DNA of 64,000 bases from DATFRY01 sp035489015 (GTDB lineage Bacteria > Myxococcota_A > Polyangia > Haliangiales > Haliangiaceae). This document shows positions 9,377 through 21,431 of the stretch, in pieces (position 1 is the stretch's first letter; every line of letters begins with the position of its first letter). The stretch is from contig DATHKR010000273.1 in assembly GCA_035489015.1 (NCBI GenBank), positions 1 to 64,000 of the forward strand, given 5' to 3'. Position numbers and translations under genes: made by a program. The notes beneath the pieces are model-generated. The model worked only from the letters and a program-made list of their open reading frames with translations. It was not told the origin of the DNA and did not search any database.

Positions 9377-9793
9377 ATGATCGACCGCGCCCTCCACATC
9401 CTCCTGGTCGACGACGACGACGTGGATGTGATGAACGTGCGGCGCGCGTTCGAGCGCAACAACATCACCACCTCCGTCCACGTCGCCTCCAACGGGCTCG
9501 ACGCGCTGCAGGCGCTGCGCAGCGGCAAGGTGCCGGCCCGGCGCCGCATCGTCCTGCTCGACCTCAACATGCCGAGGATGAGCGGAATCGAGTTCCTGCG
9601 CGAGCTGCGCGCCGACCCGCAGCTGGCCCACCTGCCGGTCGTGGTGCTGACCACCTCGAACGACGAGCGCGACAAGATCGACGCCTACAACCTCAACGTG
9701 GCCGGCTATCTGCTGAAGCCGGTCGCCTTTTCCAACTTCGTCGACCTCATGGCCACGCTCGACAGGTACTGGACGCTGGCCGAGCTGCCATGA
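9377..9793 (+). CDS. Single-domain response regulator (Rcp1-like)
   Basis: 138 residues, a lone receiver domain. The acidic pocket VDDDD at about 11-15, phospho-acceptor D62 in LDLNMP, TTS at about 92-94 and K114 in YLLKP are all present. The insertion around RSGKVPARRRI before the phosphorylated strand is typical of the Rcp1-type regulators that pair with phytochrome-like or hybrid kinases. There is no output domain. Its stop overlaps the start of the hybrid kinase gene by 4 nt (ATGA), so the two probably form one phosphorelay. Confidence 0.93.
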   Translation: MIDRALHILLVDDDDVDVMNVRRAFERNNITTSVHVASNGLDALQALRSGKVPARRRIVLLDLNMPRMSGIEFLRELRADPQLAHLPVVVLTTSNDERDKIDAYNLNVAGYLLKPVAFSNFVDLMATLDRYWTLAELP

Positions 9794-11289
9794 GCGACGC
9801 GCCCGCCCCCGGTCCGGTACGCCTGCTCCTGGTCGACGACGACGAGCTCGACCGGAAGTTCGTCCGCCGGGCCCTGGCCCAGGGCGGCCTCGACGCGGAG
9901 CTCACCGAGACCAGCGACGCCGACGCGGCGCTGGCCGCGCTGGTGGCCGGCCGGTTCGACTGCGCGCTGCTCGACTACCAGATCCCCGGCCGCGACGGGT
10001 TGTGGCTCCTCCGCGCCGCGCGCGCGGCCGGCGTGGACACGCCGATCGTGATGCTGACCGGCCGCGGCGACGAGGACACCGCGGTCAGCACGATGAAGTC
10101 GGGCGCGGCCGACTACCTCGCCAAGGCCGCGCTGTCGAGCGACCGGCTGGTGGCGGCGGTGCGCGCGGCGATGCGGGTGCACATGGCCGAGCGCGACGCG
10201 GCCCGCGCGCAGAAGGCGCTCGAGTACAGCGAGGAGCGCCTGCGCGTCGCGCTCCACGCCACCGAGCTCGGCATCTGGGACTACCACCCGGGCACCGGCG
10301 CGATCGACGCCGATCCGCGGGCCAAGGCGCTGTTCGACCTGGCCCCCGACGCGCCGCTGACCTACGACCTGTTCCTGGCCAGCCTCCACCCGGACGACCG
10401 CGATCCGACCCACGACGCGATCCAGTGGGCGCTCGATCCGTCCTCGGGCGGCGACTGCGACGTCGAGTACCGCCTGCGCGAGTCGTCCGGCCAGCCGGAG
10501 CGGTGGGTGCGCGCCACCGGGCGGGTGTTCTTCCGCGAGGGCTCGGCCCGCCGGCTGATCGGCACCGTGCAGGAGGTGAGCGCGCGCAAGCGCTACGAGG
10601 ACGGCGCCCGCCGGCAGAGTGAGTTCGAGCAGCAGCTGGTCGGCATCGTCAGCCACGACCTGCGCAACCCGCTCCAGGCCATGATGATGGGCGCGCACGC
10701 CGCGCTCATGCGCGAGGGGGTCGATCCGGCCCTGGCCAGGACGCTGGAGCGGATCCTGTCGAGCGGCGAGCGCGCCGCGCGGATGATCGGCGACCTGCTC
10801 GACTTCACCAAGGCGCGCGCCGGCGGCGGGCTGCCGGTGGTCAGGCGGGCGGTCGACCTGCACGAGGTCGCCCGCCACACCGTCGGCGAGGTGCAGATGA
10901 GCGCGCCGGATCGCACGGTCCTGTTCGAGGCCAGCGGCGACGGGCGCGGATCATGGGATCCGGACCGCCTGGCCCAGGTGGTCACCAACCTGGTCTCCAA
11001 CGCGCTGTCGTACAGCGCGCCCGGGTCACCGATCGCGGTCAGGACCGCGGGCGACGGCGACTGGGTCGCCCTCGAGGTGCACAACGTCGGCCCGGTCATC
11101 CCGATCGACCTGGTCCCGACCCTGTTCGAGCCGTTCTCCCGGGGCAAGGGCCGGCGCACCAGCCAGCGCAGCATCGGGCTCGGCCTCTACATCGTGAAGC
11201 AGATCGCCGTGACCCACGGCGGCACCGTCGAGACCGACTCGCAGGCCGAGCGCGGCACGACCTTCCGGGTCCGCCTGCCGCGCGCCTGA
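9790..11289 (+). CDS. Hybrid sensor: receiver - PAS - histidine kinase
   Basis: 499 residues with no membrane segment, so cytoplasmic. Order: N-terminal receiver (D62 in LLDYQIPG, K112 in YLAKAALS); PAS domain about 150-275 (WDYHPGTG.., LHPDDR, EYRLR, GTVQEVSARK, ending in a PAC motif); dimerisation/phosphoacceptor helix with H289 in VSHDLRNPL; ATPase domain with N-box NLVSNAL and G-box GLGLYIV. The receiver-first layout resembles bacteriophytochrome-associated and RpfC-like relay kinases. It is co-translated with the upstream single-domain regulator, its likely partner. The input signal is unknown. Confidence 0.93.
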   Translation: MSDAPAPGPVRLLLVDDDELDRKFVRRALAQGGLDAELTETSDADAALAALVAGRFDCALLDYQIPGRDGLWLLRAARAAGVDTPIVMLTGRGDEDTAVSTMKSGAADYLAKAALSSDRLVAAVRAAMRVHMAERDAARAQKALEYSEERLRVALHATELGIWDYHPGTGAIDADPRAKALFDLAPDAPLTYDLFLASLHPDDRDPTHDAIQWALDPSSGGDCDVEYRLRESSGQPERWVRATGRVFFREGSARRLIGTVQEVSARKRYEDGARRQSEFEQQLVGIVSHDLRNPLQAMMMGAHAALMREGVDPALARTLERILSSGERAARMIGDLLDFTKARAGGGLPVVRRAVDLHEVARHTVGEVQMSAPDRTVLFEASGDGRGSWDPDRLAQVVTNLVSNALSYSAPGSPIAVRTAGDGDWVALEVHNVGPVIPIDLVPTLFEPFSRGKGRRTSQRSIGLGLYIVKQIAVTHGGTVETDSQAERGTTFRVRLPRA

Positions 11290-11297
11290 AGCCGCCG

Positions 11298-11312
11298 GAT
11301 CGGCCGGCCCGA

Positions 11313-11314
<2 letters not shown>
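11298..11314. terminator. Possible bidirectional hairpin between convergent genes
   Basis: gatcgg (11298-11303), 5-nt loop, ccgatc (11309-11314), placed between the kinase stop and the stop of the convergent oxidoreductase. The stem is short and lacks a U-tract, so the terminator role is tentative. Confidence 0.35.
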
Positions 11315-12611
<1,297 letters not shown>

Positions 12612-12617
12612 GGGGCG

Positions 12618-12623
12618 AGTCTA
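12618..12623 (-). promoter_or_regulatory. -10-like TAGACT, leaderless start of the FAD oxidoreductase
   Basis: On the minus strand TAGACT is followed by six nt and then the GTG at 12611, so the start codon falls at the expected +1. No clear -35 is seen. Confidence 0.4.
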
Positions 12624-12640
12624 CCGCGCGGGCCGCGGGC

Positions 12641-14257
<1,617 letters not shown>

Positions 14258-14357
14258 TTGCATCCGAATTGAGAGGCGCTTTCGGCTAGCTCCTGGTAGC
14301 TTCGTGGTAGCGGCCACACACTCCTCTGCGAGGGTGGCCCTGTCAACTGCCAGCCAG

Positions 14358-14373
14358 AAGGAGTGTTGCCATT
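14358..14373 (+). promoter_or_regulatory. Shine-Dalgarno site positioning an ATT start codon
   Basis: AAGGAG at 14358-14363 lies 7 nt upstream of ATT at 14371. The frame of the RRM protein has no ATG, GTG or TTG between the stop at 14308-14310 and this point. An inverted repeat ggccac (14312-14317) / gtggcc (14334-14339) lies in the leader. Confidence 0.55.
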
Positions 14374-14988
14374 TCTGCCAAGGTCTTTGTCGGGAACCTG
14401 AGCTATCACACGACAGCAGAGGAGCTGACTCAGGTTCTCTCGGAAGCGGGACAGGTCGTCGATGTATACATCCCCACCGATCGAGTGACAGGTCGACCGC
14501 GAGGTTTCGCGTTCGCCACGTTCTCGTCGGAGGCGGAAGCCGGCAAGGCGATCACGCTGTTCAATCAGCGCGACGTCGGTGGTCGCCGGCTCAACGTGAA
14601 CCAGGCCGAAGAGCGGCCTCGTCGACCGCCTGGTGAAGGTGGTGGCTACGGCGGTGCTCCGCGGCCCAGTTACGGCGGCGGCGGCGGCGCACCTCCTGCT
14701 CGGCGCTTCGGCGGCGGCGGTGGTGGCAGCAGCTTCGGCGCCGGCGGCGGTGGCTACGGCGGCGCTGGTCGGCCCTTCGGTGTCGGCGGCGCGCCTGGCT
14801 TCGCGGCGCCCCCGACCGAGGAGCCCCCGTTCGGCTTCGAGGGCGGTCGGTACCAGCCCGACGAGGAGGGCGGCGGCGGCGGCGGCGCTCCCACCGGCGG
14901 CAGCGGCGGTGCCGACGCTCCGGCTCCGCGGCGGTTCAAGAGCAAGGGCAGTCGCCGCGGCCTGCGCGCGCGCAAGCGCTCTCTCTGA
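14371..14988 (+). CDS. Glycine-rich RRM RNA-binding protein, probable ATT start
   Basis: 205 residues. The N-terminus AKVFVGNLSYHTTAEELTQ carries RNP2 (VFVGNL) and RPRGFAFATF is RNP1, so one RRM occupies about residues 3-80. The remainder is Gly-rich with Tyr, Phe and Arg, ending in a basic tail (KGSRRGLRARKRSL). Such proteins bind single-stranded RNA and in other bacteria are often cold- or stress-induced chaperones. A downstream GTG at 14485 would cut the RRM in half, so it cannot be the real start. The ATT at 14371 restores a complete RRM and has an ideal ribosome site. It is one of three RRM genes in the window. Confidence 0.85.
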   Translation: MSAKVFVGNLSYHTTAEELTQVLSEAGQVVDVYIPTDRVTGRPRGFAFATFSSEAEAGKAITLFNQRDVGGRRLNVNQAEERPRRPPGEGGGYGGAPRPSYGGGGGAPPARRFGGGGGGSSFGAGGGGYGGAGRPFGVGGAPGFAAPPTEEPPFGFEGGRYQPDEEGGGGGGAPTGGSGGADAPAPRRFKSKGSRRGLRARKRSL

Positions 14989-15040
14989 TCGGTCGCTCTC
15001 CGGTGTAGATCTGCCGGTGAGATCTTGATGTAGAGGCCGT

Positions 15041-15076
15041 TGCTCCGACTTCCGACTTTGCGTTGAGGTCGGAGCA
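15041..15076 (+). terminator. Perfect 9-bp inverted repeat between the RRM and carboxynorspermidine genes
   Basis: tgctccgac (15041-15049) pairs with gtcggagca (15068-15076) across an 18-nt loop that itself holds a second tccgac. It follows the RRM gene by about 50 nt and precedes the next gene by 54 nt. There is a run of C but no U-tract. It could end the RRM transcript or regulate the polyamine operon. Confidence 0.45.
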
Positions 15077-15130
15077 CCCCCCGTCGCGGCTGTGCTAGCC
15101 TTCGCCCGCCCTTACGGAGGTTGCGTGGCG

Positions 15131-16318
15131 ATGAGCAAGGTCCTGATTATCGGCGCCGGCGGCGTCGGTGGCGTGGTCACACACAAGTGTGCCCAGGTGC
15201 CCGAGGTGTTCGGCGAGATCGTGCTGGCCAGCCGCACGCTGTCGCGCTGCCAGGCGCTTCAGAAGCAGGTGCGCGAGATGCGCGGGCGCGAGATCGAGAT
15301 CGAGAAGGTCGACGCCGATGACGTGGCCCAGACGGTCAAGCTCATCCGGCGGGTGAAGCCCAAGCTGGTCATCAACACCGCCCTGCCCTACCAGGACCTG
15401 TCGATCATGGATGCCTGTCTCGAGACCGGCGTCGACTACCTGGACACCGCGAACTACGAGCCGCCCGACGTGGCCAAGTTCGAATACAAGTGGCAGTGGG
15501 CGTACCACGAGCGCTACCGCAAGGCTGGTCTCATGGCGCTGCTCGGCTCCGGCTTCGACCCCGGGGTGACCAACGTCTTCTGCGCCTACGCCCAGAAGCA
15601 CCTGTTCGACCGCATCCACACGGTCGACATCCTCGACTGCAACGCGGGCAAGCACGGGCATCCGTTCGCGACCAACTTCAACCCGGAGATCAACATCCGG
15701 GAGATCACCCAGCGCGGCCGCTACTGGGAGAAGGGGGAGTGGCGCGAGATCGACCCCTTGTCCGAGAGCATGATGTTCGACTTCCCCGAGGTCGGGCCGT
15801 ACAAGGCGTACCTCCTCTACCACGAGGAGCTGGAGTCGCTGGTCAAGAACATCCCCGGCCTGGAGCGCATCCGCTTCTGGATGACCTTCTCCGACCAGTA
15901 CATCACCCACCTGCGCGTGCTCGAGAACGTGGGCATGACGCGCATCGATGCGGTCGACTTCGAGGGGCAGCAGATCGTGCCGCTCAAGTTCTTGAAGGCG
16001 GTCCTGCCCGATCCGTCCAGCCTCGGCCAGCGCTACGAGGGCAAGACCGTCATCGGCTGCCTCATCGAGGGTGAGAAGGACGGCGCCCGCCGCAAGGTCT
16101 TCATCTACAACGTCAGCGATCACGCCGCCTGCTACGAGGAGGTCCGCGCCCAGGCGATCTCGTACACCACCGGCGTGCCCGCGATGGTCGGCGGCCTCAT
16201 GATGCTGTCCGGCAAGTGGCGCGGCGAGGGCGTCTTCAACATCGAGCAGCTCGATCCGGATCCGTTCCTCGAGGCGCTCGGCCGCCACGGCCTGCCGTGG
16301 CAGGTCACCGAGCACTAG
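15131..16318 (+). CDS. Carboxynorspermidine/saccharopine dehydrogenase-like enzyme
   Basis: 395 residues. It is of the saccharopine dehydrogenase type, with GAGGVGGVV at about 8-16 binding NAD(P)H. VINTALPYQD, GVDYLDTANYE and GSGFDPGVTNVF are hallmarks of the carboxynorspermidine dehydrogenase subgroup, which condenses aspartate semialdehyde with a diamine. The next gene is the matching decarboxylase, which supports this role over lysine metabolism. GGAGG at 15116-15120 could serve the ATG at 15131 (10 nt) or a GTG at 15125 (4 nt); I prefer the ATG. The product is norspermidine or spermidine depending on the diamine used. Confidence 0.9.
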   Translation: MSKVLIIGAGGVGGVVTHKCAQVPEVFGEIVLASRTLSRCQALQKQVREMRGREIEIEKVDADDVAQTVKLIRRVKPKLVINTALPYQDLSIMDACLETGVDYLDTANYEPPDVAKFEYKWQWAYHERYRKAGLMALLGSGFDPGVTNVFCAYAQKHLFDRIHTVDILDCNAGKHGHPFATNFNPEINIREITQRGRYWEKGEWREIDPLSESMMFDFPEVGPYKAYLLYHEELESLVKNIPGLERIRFWMTFSDQYITHLRVLENVGMTRIDAVDFEGQQIVPLKFLKAVLPDPSSLGQRYEGKTVIGCLIEGEKDGARRKVFIYNVSDHAACYEEVRAQAISYTTGVPAMVGGLMMLSGKWRGEGVFNIEQLDPDPFLEALGRHGLPWQVTEH

Positions 16319-16331
16319 CCGGACCACGGCC

Positions 16332-17509
<1,178 letters not shown>

Positions 17510-17513
<4 letters not shown>

Positions 17514-17532
17514 GCCTGCTGCTGCGGCTCAG
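17510..17532. terminator. Bidirectional hairpin spanning both stop codons of nspC and sixA
   Basis: ctgagcc (17510-17516), 9-nt loop, ggctcag (17526-17532), perfectly paired. The left arm contains the nspC stop (17511-17513) and the right arm the sixA stop (17529-17531). The convergent genes thus share one hairpin. It lacks a U-tract. Confidence 0.5.
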
Positions 17533-17987
17533 TCCGGCTGCAGGCGCCAGCGCATCGCGCCGTCCTCGATGAGGCAGGCCTCGGCCTTGTCGAACGAGGG
17601 AGCCCTGGCGTCGCCGGACAGGATGCGGGCGAGGTGACCGATCGACGGCTCGTGGCCGACCGCGGCGAGGAGCGGGCCACCCAGCGACCCGGCGGTGCGG
17701 GTGAGCCAGTCGGCCGCCGCGCTCGGGGCGACCGCGGCTGGCGCCAGGTGATGGGTGACATCGACCGGACCGGGCCAGTCGAGCCAGCGGACCAGCAGCT
17801 CGGCGGTCTGCACCGCGCGGACCAGCGGGCTGGTGACCACCGCGCCGAGCTCGAGGCCGGCCTCGGCCAGGAGCGCGGCGAGCTCTCGCACCTGATCGCG
17901 ACCCGCGGGCGAGAGCGGGCGGTGCTCGTCGGGCAGGATGGCGCTCTCGGGCAGCGCGTCGGCATGGCGGACCAGGAGGAGGCGCAC
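17529..17987 (-). CDS. sixA: SixA-like phosphohistidine phosphatase
   Basis: 152 residues from a GTG at 17987 (another GTG at 17990). Histidine-phosphatase fold: the catalytic RHAD motif is at the very N-terminus (LLLVRHADA, His at 8), SPLVRAVQTAELL follows, and the second His is in AVGHEPSIG. In SixA proteins the enzyme removes phosphate from histidine phosphotransfer domains, damping phosphorelays. The small size fits SixA rather than a phosphoglycerate mutase. The window has a phosphorelay pair at 9.4-11.3 kb but no link can be shown. Confidence 0.85.
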   Translation of the reverse strand: MRLLLVRHADALPESAILPDEHRPLSPAGRDQVRELAALLAEAGLELGAVVTSPLVRAVQTAELLVRWLDWPGPVDVTHHLAPAAVAPSAAADWLTRTAGSLGGPLLAAVGHEPSIGHLARILSGDARAPSFDKAEACLIEDGAMRWRLQPD

Positions 17988-18075
17988 CACCTCGACCGTG
18001 CCCGGCGGTGCCACCGATGTCAACGAGGCGCGGCCCGGAGCGGTACGAGCCGGGCCGGGCCGCGTCGACGTCAGG

Positions 18076-18252
18076 TCACGGACAGGGCGGCGTGCAGATG
18101 ATCTCGCCGGTGACCGGGTGCTTGTAGCAGAAAGGCGTGCACTCCTTCTCACCGGCGGAGGCGATGCTCGGCGCGGCCGTCGCCGACAGGCCCAGCATGA
18201 CGAGCCAGGCACCGATCACGAGAGAACCAGTTCGCCACTTCCTCGCGGTCAT
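18076..18252 (-). CDS. Small secreted four-cysteine peptide
   Basis: 58 residues. A very strong ribosome site (AAGGAGG at 18264-18258) precedes the ATG at 18252. Residues 1-33 form a signal peptide (basic MTARKWR, hydrophobic LVIGAWLVMLGLSATAA, ASA cleavage site). The mature part is about 25 residues with Cys at 38, 42, 53 and 57: CTPFC, ten residues, CTPPC. The paired CxxxC motifs could form two disulfides or bind a metal. It resembles no family I can name. It sits between sixA and the ebo cluster, with its own ribosome site. A role as a secreted factor or small metal-binding peptide is only a guess. Confidence 0.7.
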   Translation of the reverse strand: MTARKWRTGSLVIGAWLVMLGLSATAAPSIASAGEKECTPFCYKHPVTGEIICTPPCP

Positions 18253-18448
18253 TTCGACCTCCTTGCTTGTCTGGAGTCGCAGTGTAGCCGCCCGGGTCGG
18301 CGTCGCCAGGCGCGTCGCTGGCTGGATTTCTGGCTGCTCGGCATGCGCAAGGCTGCGCACACTCGCGGGCGCGCGCCCGTCGGTGATGCTGACTCGCAGG
18401 CGATCGTGAAAGCGATTGCCGGCGAAAATGTCGGCCCGGCAGTGCGGT

Positions 18449-18478
18449 TTGACACCGCTTTTTTTCGCGGCCTATCCT
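18449..18478 (+). promoter_or_regulatory. Promoter of the ebo cluster, leaderless
   Basis: TTGACA (18449-18454), 18-nt spacer, TATCCT (18473-18478). The ATG of eboA at 18486 is 8 nt after the box, so the mRNA would be essentially leaderless. The -35 lies in a small hairpin gcggt-ttgac-accgc followed by seven T, which also resembles an intrinsic terminator; since no plus-strand gene lies directly upstream, promoter is the better reading. Confidence 0.65.
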
Positions 18479-18485
18479 GAGGCGA

Positions 18486-19355
18486 ATGTCGGTCCCGGCC
18501 ACGGCGCGCCACCTGTGCGAGCGGATCGAGCGCAGCTCGCCGGCGCCGGACGGGATGGCGTGGCTGCGCGGCGCGACCGAGGCGCTGGCCGGCGGTGCGC
18601 GGTCGTCGGACATGTGCGCGCCGGCGTTCGTGGCGGCGGGCCGGCGGCTCGGCCGCGGACCGCTGGCCGCCGGCGAGCCGCTGCCCGGGCCCGACGATCC
18701 GGTCGCCACCGACGGCTGGTCGATCGACGACGCGGCCCGCGCCGCGCTGCTGGTCGCGGCGGCGGCCGGCTCGCCCGGCGATCTGGTCGACCTGGTCGAC
18801 GACCTCTACCGCGGCGGCGACAGCCGCGAGAAGCGCGGGGTGGTGCGCGCCCTGCCGCTCCTGCCCGGCGCCGGTCGCTTCACCGGCGTGGCGCTCGACG
18901 CCGGCCGCACCAACGAGAGCGACCTCTTCGCCGCGCTGGCCTGCGCCAACCCGTTTCCGGCCCGCCACCACGGCGAGCTCGAGTGGAACAAGCTGGTCAT
19001 GAAGGCGGCGTTCATCGGAGCGCCGCTGGCGCGGATGGTCGGGCTCGAGCGGCGCGCCAACCCGGAGCTGGCCCGCATGGCGATGGACTTCGTGTCGGAG
19101 CAGGAGGCGGCCGGGCGGCGGTTCCCGCCCGACATCTGGCTGGTCGCCTCGGCCCACCTGGACGCGACCGCGCTGGCCCGCATGATCGGCTACCTCAACC
19201 ACGCGGTCGCCGAGGTGCGCGGCGGCGCCGCGCGCGGGCTGGGCCGCGCCGGCAGCGCCCGGGCCCGCCCGTTCCTGATCGACCGGGCCGCGATCGAACC
19301 GGACAGCGCCGTGCGCGCCGCCATCGCGCGGGCGCTGGAGGAGACCCCGCCGTGA
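18486..19355 (+). CDS. eboA: EboA-like protein
   Basis: 289 residues, mostly helical and Ala-rich. The segment about 150-210 (ACANPFPARHHGELEWNKLVMKAAFIGAPLARMVGLERRANPELARMAMD) fits the EboA family, whose members have no known catalytic activity. The assignment is strongly backed by the neighbours: TatD-like eboB, eboE and eboF follow on the same strand and eboC lies opposite. In cyanobacteria the ebo genes are needed to move the scytonemin monomer to the periplasm; in this organism the transported metabolite is unknown. The C-terminal HEAT-like residues (MIGYLNHAVAEVRGGAARGLG) are typical. Stop overlaps the eboB GTG. Confidence 0.8.
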   Translation: MSVPATARHLCERIERSSPAPDGMAWLRGATEALAGGARSSDMCAPAFVAAGRRLGRGPLAAGEPLPGPDDPVATDGWSIDDAARAALLVAAAAGSPGDLVDLVDDLYRGGDSREKRGVVRALPLLPGAGRFTGVALDAGRTNESDLFAALACANPFPARHHGELEWNKLVMKAAFIGAPLARMVGLERRANPELARMAMDFVSEQEAAGRRFPPDIWLVASAHLDATALARMIGYLNHAVAEVRGGAARGLGRAGSARARPFLIDRAAIEPDSAVRAAIARALEETPP

Positions 19356-20233
19356 AGATGTTCGACCCGCACATCCACATGACCTCGCGCACCACCGACG
19401 ACTACGAGCGGATGGCCGCGGCCGGCATCGCCGCGGTGCTCGAGCCGGCGTTCTGGCTGGGCCAGCCGCGCACCCAGGTCGGCACCTTCAGCGACTACTT
19501 CGCGTCGCTGGTCGGGTGGGAGCGTTTCCGCGCCCGTCAGTTCGGAATCGCCCACTTCTGCACGATGGCGCTCAACCCGAAGGAGGCCAACGACGACCGC
19601 CTGCGCGACGAGGTGATCGCGCTCCTGCCCCGCTTCCTCGAGAAGGACGGCGTGGTCGGGGTCGGCGAGATCGGCTACGACGACGTCACCCCGGCCGAGG
19701 AGGTGGCGTTCGCGGCCCAGCTCGAGCTGGCCAGGGAGCGCGGCCTGCCCGCCCTCATCCACACGCCGCACCGCGACAAGAAGCGCGGCACCGAGCGGTC
19801 GCTGGCCCTGGTCCGCGAGATCGGCATCGACGAGCGGCTGGTCCTCATCGATCACAACAACGAGGAGACCCTGCCGCTGGTGCGCGAGACCGGCTGCTGG
19901 GCCGGTCACTCGATCTATCCCGACACCAAGATGACCGAGGAGCGGATGGTCGCCCTGCTGCAGAAGTTCGGGGTCGACCGCATGATCGTCAACAGCGCGG
20001 CCGACTGGGGCAAGAGCGATCCGCTGAAGGTGCCGAAGACGGCGCAGGCGATGGCGCGGGCCGGCTTCGGCGACGACGACATCGAGCGGGTGGTGTGGCG
20101 AAATCCGATCGAGTTCTTCGCGCAGTCCGGCCGGCTCGACCGCGCGCTCCTGGACGGGGTCGAGGTCGACCAGAGCCAGCTGTTCGCCGGCAACTCGGTG
20201 CTGCGCGGCCAGACTCCGGTCAAGAGCGCGTGA
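19352..20233 (+). CDS. eboB: TatD-like metal-dependent hydrolase EboB
   Basis: 293 residues from a GTG at 19352 that overlaps the eboA stop (GTGA); an ATG at 19358 is the alternative. DPHIHM near the N-terminus and GEIGYD, IHTPHRD, IDHNNEET are the amidohydrolase metal ligands of the TatD family. WAGHSIYPDTKMT and NSAADWGKSDPLKVPKTA identify the EboB subgroup rather than DNase TatD. It is assumed to hydrolyse an intermediate of the ebo metabolite; the substrate has not been defined in any organism to my knowledge. Confidence 0.85.
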   Translation: MKMFDPHIHMTSRTTDDYERMAAAGIAAVLEPAFWLGQPRTQVGTFSDYFASLVGWERFRARQFGIAHFCTMALNPKEANDDRLRDEVIALLPRFLEKDGVVGVGEIGYDDVTPAEEVAFAAQLELARERGLPALIHTPHRDKKRGTERSLALVREIGIDERLVLIDHNNEETLPLVRETGCWAGHSIYPDTKMTEERMVALLQKFGVDRMIVNSAADWGKSDPLKVPKTAQAMARAGFGDDDIERVVWRNPIEFFAQSGRLDRALLDGVEVDQSQLFAGNSVLRGQTPVKSA

Positions 20234-20249
20234 GCCCCGGAGCCCGACG

Positions 20250-21431
20250 GTGAGGGTCGCGATCGACGCGCAGCGCACCGCGCTCCTCACCTACTGCGCC
20301 AACGTGTACCCGGGCGAGAGCCTGGCCGAGCTGCTCGCCGCGTTCGACGCGGCCGGCGCGGTGCGCGAGCGACTCGGGCTGGCCCGCATGGCGCTGGGCG
20401 TGTGGCTGAGCCGGCCCGGGCTGGACGAGCTGGGCCGATCCGGCGGCGCGGCGCGCCTCGGCGACGAGCTGGTCGCGCGCGGGCTGGAGGTCTTCACCCT
20501 GAACGGCTTCCCGTACGGCAACTTCCACGCCCCGGTGGTCAAGCGCGCGGTCTATCACCCGGACTGGACCACCGCCGAGCGGCGCGACTACACCCTCGCC
20601 CTGGCCGAGGTCCTGGTCGAGGTGATGCCGGGCGACGTGGCCGAGGGGACCATCTCGACCCTGCCGCTCGCCCACCGCGGCGAGGTGGCTGACGCAGACG
20701 CCGCGATGGCCGCCGCGTGCGAGCAGCTGTGCCGGCTCGCCGCCGACCTGGCCCGGCTGGCCGATCGGACCGGGCGGCGCGTGCGGGTCCTGTGCGAGCC
20801 GGAGCCGGGTTGTCTGCTCGAGACCACCGCCGACGCGATCGCGTGGTGGACCGGGGCGCTGGTCGACGCCGCGCGACGGGCCGGCGTGGACCGCGCGCAG
20901 GTCGCGGCCCACCTCGGGATCTGCTTCGACACCTGCCACCAGGCGGTCGCGTTCGAGGACGCGGCCGAGAGCCTCGACGCGCTGGCCGCGGCGGGCGTGC
21001 CGGTCGGCAAGATGCAGCTGTCGAGCGCGCTGGTCATCCCGGCGCCCGGCTCGCCGGCCGGGCGGGCCGCGCGCGAGCGCTTCGCCGAGCCGCGCTTCCT
21101 GCACCAGGTCCGCGCGCGGGCGGGCGCGGGGCTGGCGGCGGCCGACGATCTGGACCGGGTCGACGATCTGCCGGTCGACCGGGCGTGGCGGGTCCACTTC
21201 CACGTGCCGATCCACCGAGCCGACGTCGGCCAGGTCTCCACCACCCGCGAGTTCCTGCGCGACGCGCTGGCCTGGCTGCGCGCGCCCGGGCGCGCCCTGC
21301 CCCACCTCGAGGTCGAGACCTACACCTGGTCGGTCCTGCCCGAGGACGAGCGCCCGCGCGACGCGGCGTCGCTGGCCGCCGGGATCGCCGCCGAGCTCGG
21401 CTGGGTCGAGAAGGAGCTGGGCGCCGGATGA
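20250..21431 (+). CDS. eboE: Sugar-isomerase-like TIM barrel EboE
   Basis: 393 residues from a GTG at 20250, 16 nt after eboB. The N-terminus LTYCANVYPGESL is the signature of the EboE family, followed by FTLNGFPYGNFH, VKRAVYHPDW and CFDTCHQAVAFED, which supply the metal-binding residues of a xylose-isomerase-like barrel. VHFHVPIHR and HLEVETYTWSVLP close the barrel. It is described as a metabolite-traffic protein, but an isomerase role is equally possible from the fold. Stop overlaps eboF by 4 nt. Confidence 0.88.
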   Translation: MRVAIDAQRTALLTYCANVYPGESLAELLAAFDAAGAVRERLGLARMALGVWLSRPGLDELGRSGGAARLGDELVARGLEVFTLNGFPYGNFHAPVVKRAVYHPDWTTAERRDYTLALAEVLVEVMPGDVAEGTISTLPLAHRGEVADADAAMAAACEQLCRLAADLARLADRTGRRVRVLCEPEPGCLLETTADAIAWWTGALVDAARRAGVDRAQVAAHLGICFDTCHQAVAFEDAAESLDALAAAGVPVGKMQLSSALVIPAPGSPAGRAARERFAEPRFLHQVRARAGAGLAAADDLDRVDDLPVDRAWRVHFHVPIHRADVGQVSTTREFLRDALAWLRAPGRALPHLEVETYTWSVLPEDERPRDAASLAAGIAAELGWVEKELGAG

